Program-made: the position numbers and the translations under genes | Shown: positions 63,578 through 64,000 of the stretch, in pieces | Layout of the letters: every line of letters starts with the position of its first letter | Position numbering within the stretch: the stretch's first letter is position 1 | The notes under the pieces: generated by a model | What the model was told of the DNA's origin: nothing | What the model saw: only the letters and a program-made list of their open reading frames with translations | Databases searched by the model: none | DNA from: Siphonodentalium dalli | Lineage: Eukaryota; Mollusca; Scaphopoda; Gadilida; Siphonodentaliidae | Assembly (NCBI GenBank): GCA_032622095.1 | Contig: CP136063.1 | Location: 205,207,934 to 205,271,933, forward strand | Length of the DNA: 64,000 nt | Reading direction: 5' to 3'

Positions 63578-64000
63578 TCACTATTATTCGCGTCCGGAAC
63601 TATACCCACCCAACTGAGCACTATACCCGCATAGTAAACTCCAAGCCATGCTCTATTTATTAAATAGTTCATATCATTGTGCTGATAGAGCATTAATTAT
63701 CAAAGCAAAATTCACAGAAATTAACAATTTATCGCTTTTAGACATTCTGGTGACCAAATATACATGTATAGGTAAAATAATACTTGACTGCTGTTATTTG
63801 TTGTTACTAAATGTTTTCGGGTAGCCAATTGCAACCCTTCATTTTATTCAAATAGTCACATCCACTAAAACCGCCATAAACAGACAGAATTTTATAAAAT
63901 AGACAGATATTGTTCTTATACCAATCATAAATATCGCGTACATTGCATGTTATTGACACGATTGTACGCTTCGTTATGTAAACAAACAGCTAAAACGTTA
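63578..64000. other. Unique sequence right of unit E, nothing recognised
   Basis: AT-rich with no supported ORF. It begins where homology to unit D ends at 63,577. Confidence 0.4.

Noticed and set aside
1-64000. tRNA or rRNA genes
   Set aside because: I looked for the GGTTCGAATCC-type B box with a matching A box and for conserved rRNA words and found no convincing case.

Overview
The window looks like gene-poor, repeat-rich nuclear DNA of an invertebrate animal, most likely a lophotrochozoan such as a mollusc or annelid-like group. The base composition is AT-rich. There are no bacterial-style operons. Degenerate TTAGGG/CCCTAA telomere-type repeats, LINE (non-LTR) retrotransposon remnants, long minisatellites and a compound satellite with CTGT microsatellite heads are all present. 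The phylum is an inference from general repeat character; nothing here fixes the species. I found no tRNA, rRNA or CRISPR.

The only convincing protein genes are five tandem, same-strand, nearly identical copies of one intronless Ras-superfamily-like GTPase (copy A about 19.6-20.4 kb, B 35.9-36.6, C 41.2-41.9, D 46.6-47.3, E 54.2-55.0 kb). The P-loop (GTNGVGKT), NKAD and SSSKG motifs are readable, but the usual DxxG switch II motif is replaced by FYEVPA. Copies A and E keep a basic C-terminal tail. B and C share a deletion that removes it, and D loses it by a 2-bp insertion. The copies sit in repeated units of about 5.3-7.6 kb. Each unit carries two large inverted repeats downstream of the gene (about 450 and 172 bp), and D and E carry a third palindrome of about 201 bp. 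B and C share one right half (with a LINE endonuclease fragment); A, D and E share another (with tandem repeats).

Layout: 1-3.7 kb has nothing recognisable. 3.77-4.5 kb holds two related minisatellites in opposite orientation. 5.3-5.8 and 6.95-8.46 kb are CACGTG-rich minisatellites. 8.7-9.3 kb is an AGGTCA-rich tandem repeat. 9.7-10.5 kb is duplicated AT-rich DNA with a CTTCGG minisatellite. 13.7-17.5 kb is a mosaic of repeated elements and at least two LINE remnants. 19.5-23.9 kb is GTPase unit A, followed by a LINE fragment and a first satellite block (24.5-26.4 kb). 28.9-33.0 kb is a minus-strand, nearly full-length but broken LINE, and 33.0-35.1 kb a second satellite block. 35.56-63.58 kb holds units B to E. 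The D unit ends in telomere-like repeats and a possible hAT-like fragment. The E unit is split by a roughly 3-kb insertion (59,320-62,379) that contains a triplicated minus-strand exon-like ORF and a TTAGGG tract.

How parts may work together: the GTPase copies are the only plausible expressed genes, and the repeated units look like recent segmental amplification in recombination-prone, palindrome-rich DNA. Everything else is best read as mobile elements in decay and satellite DNA.
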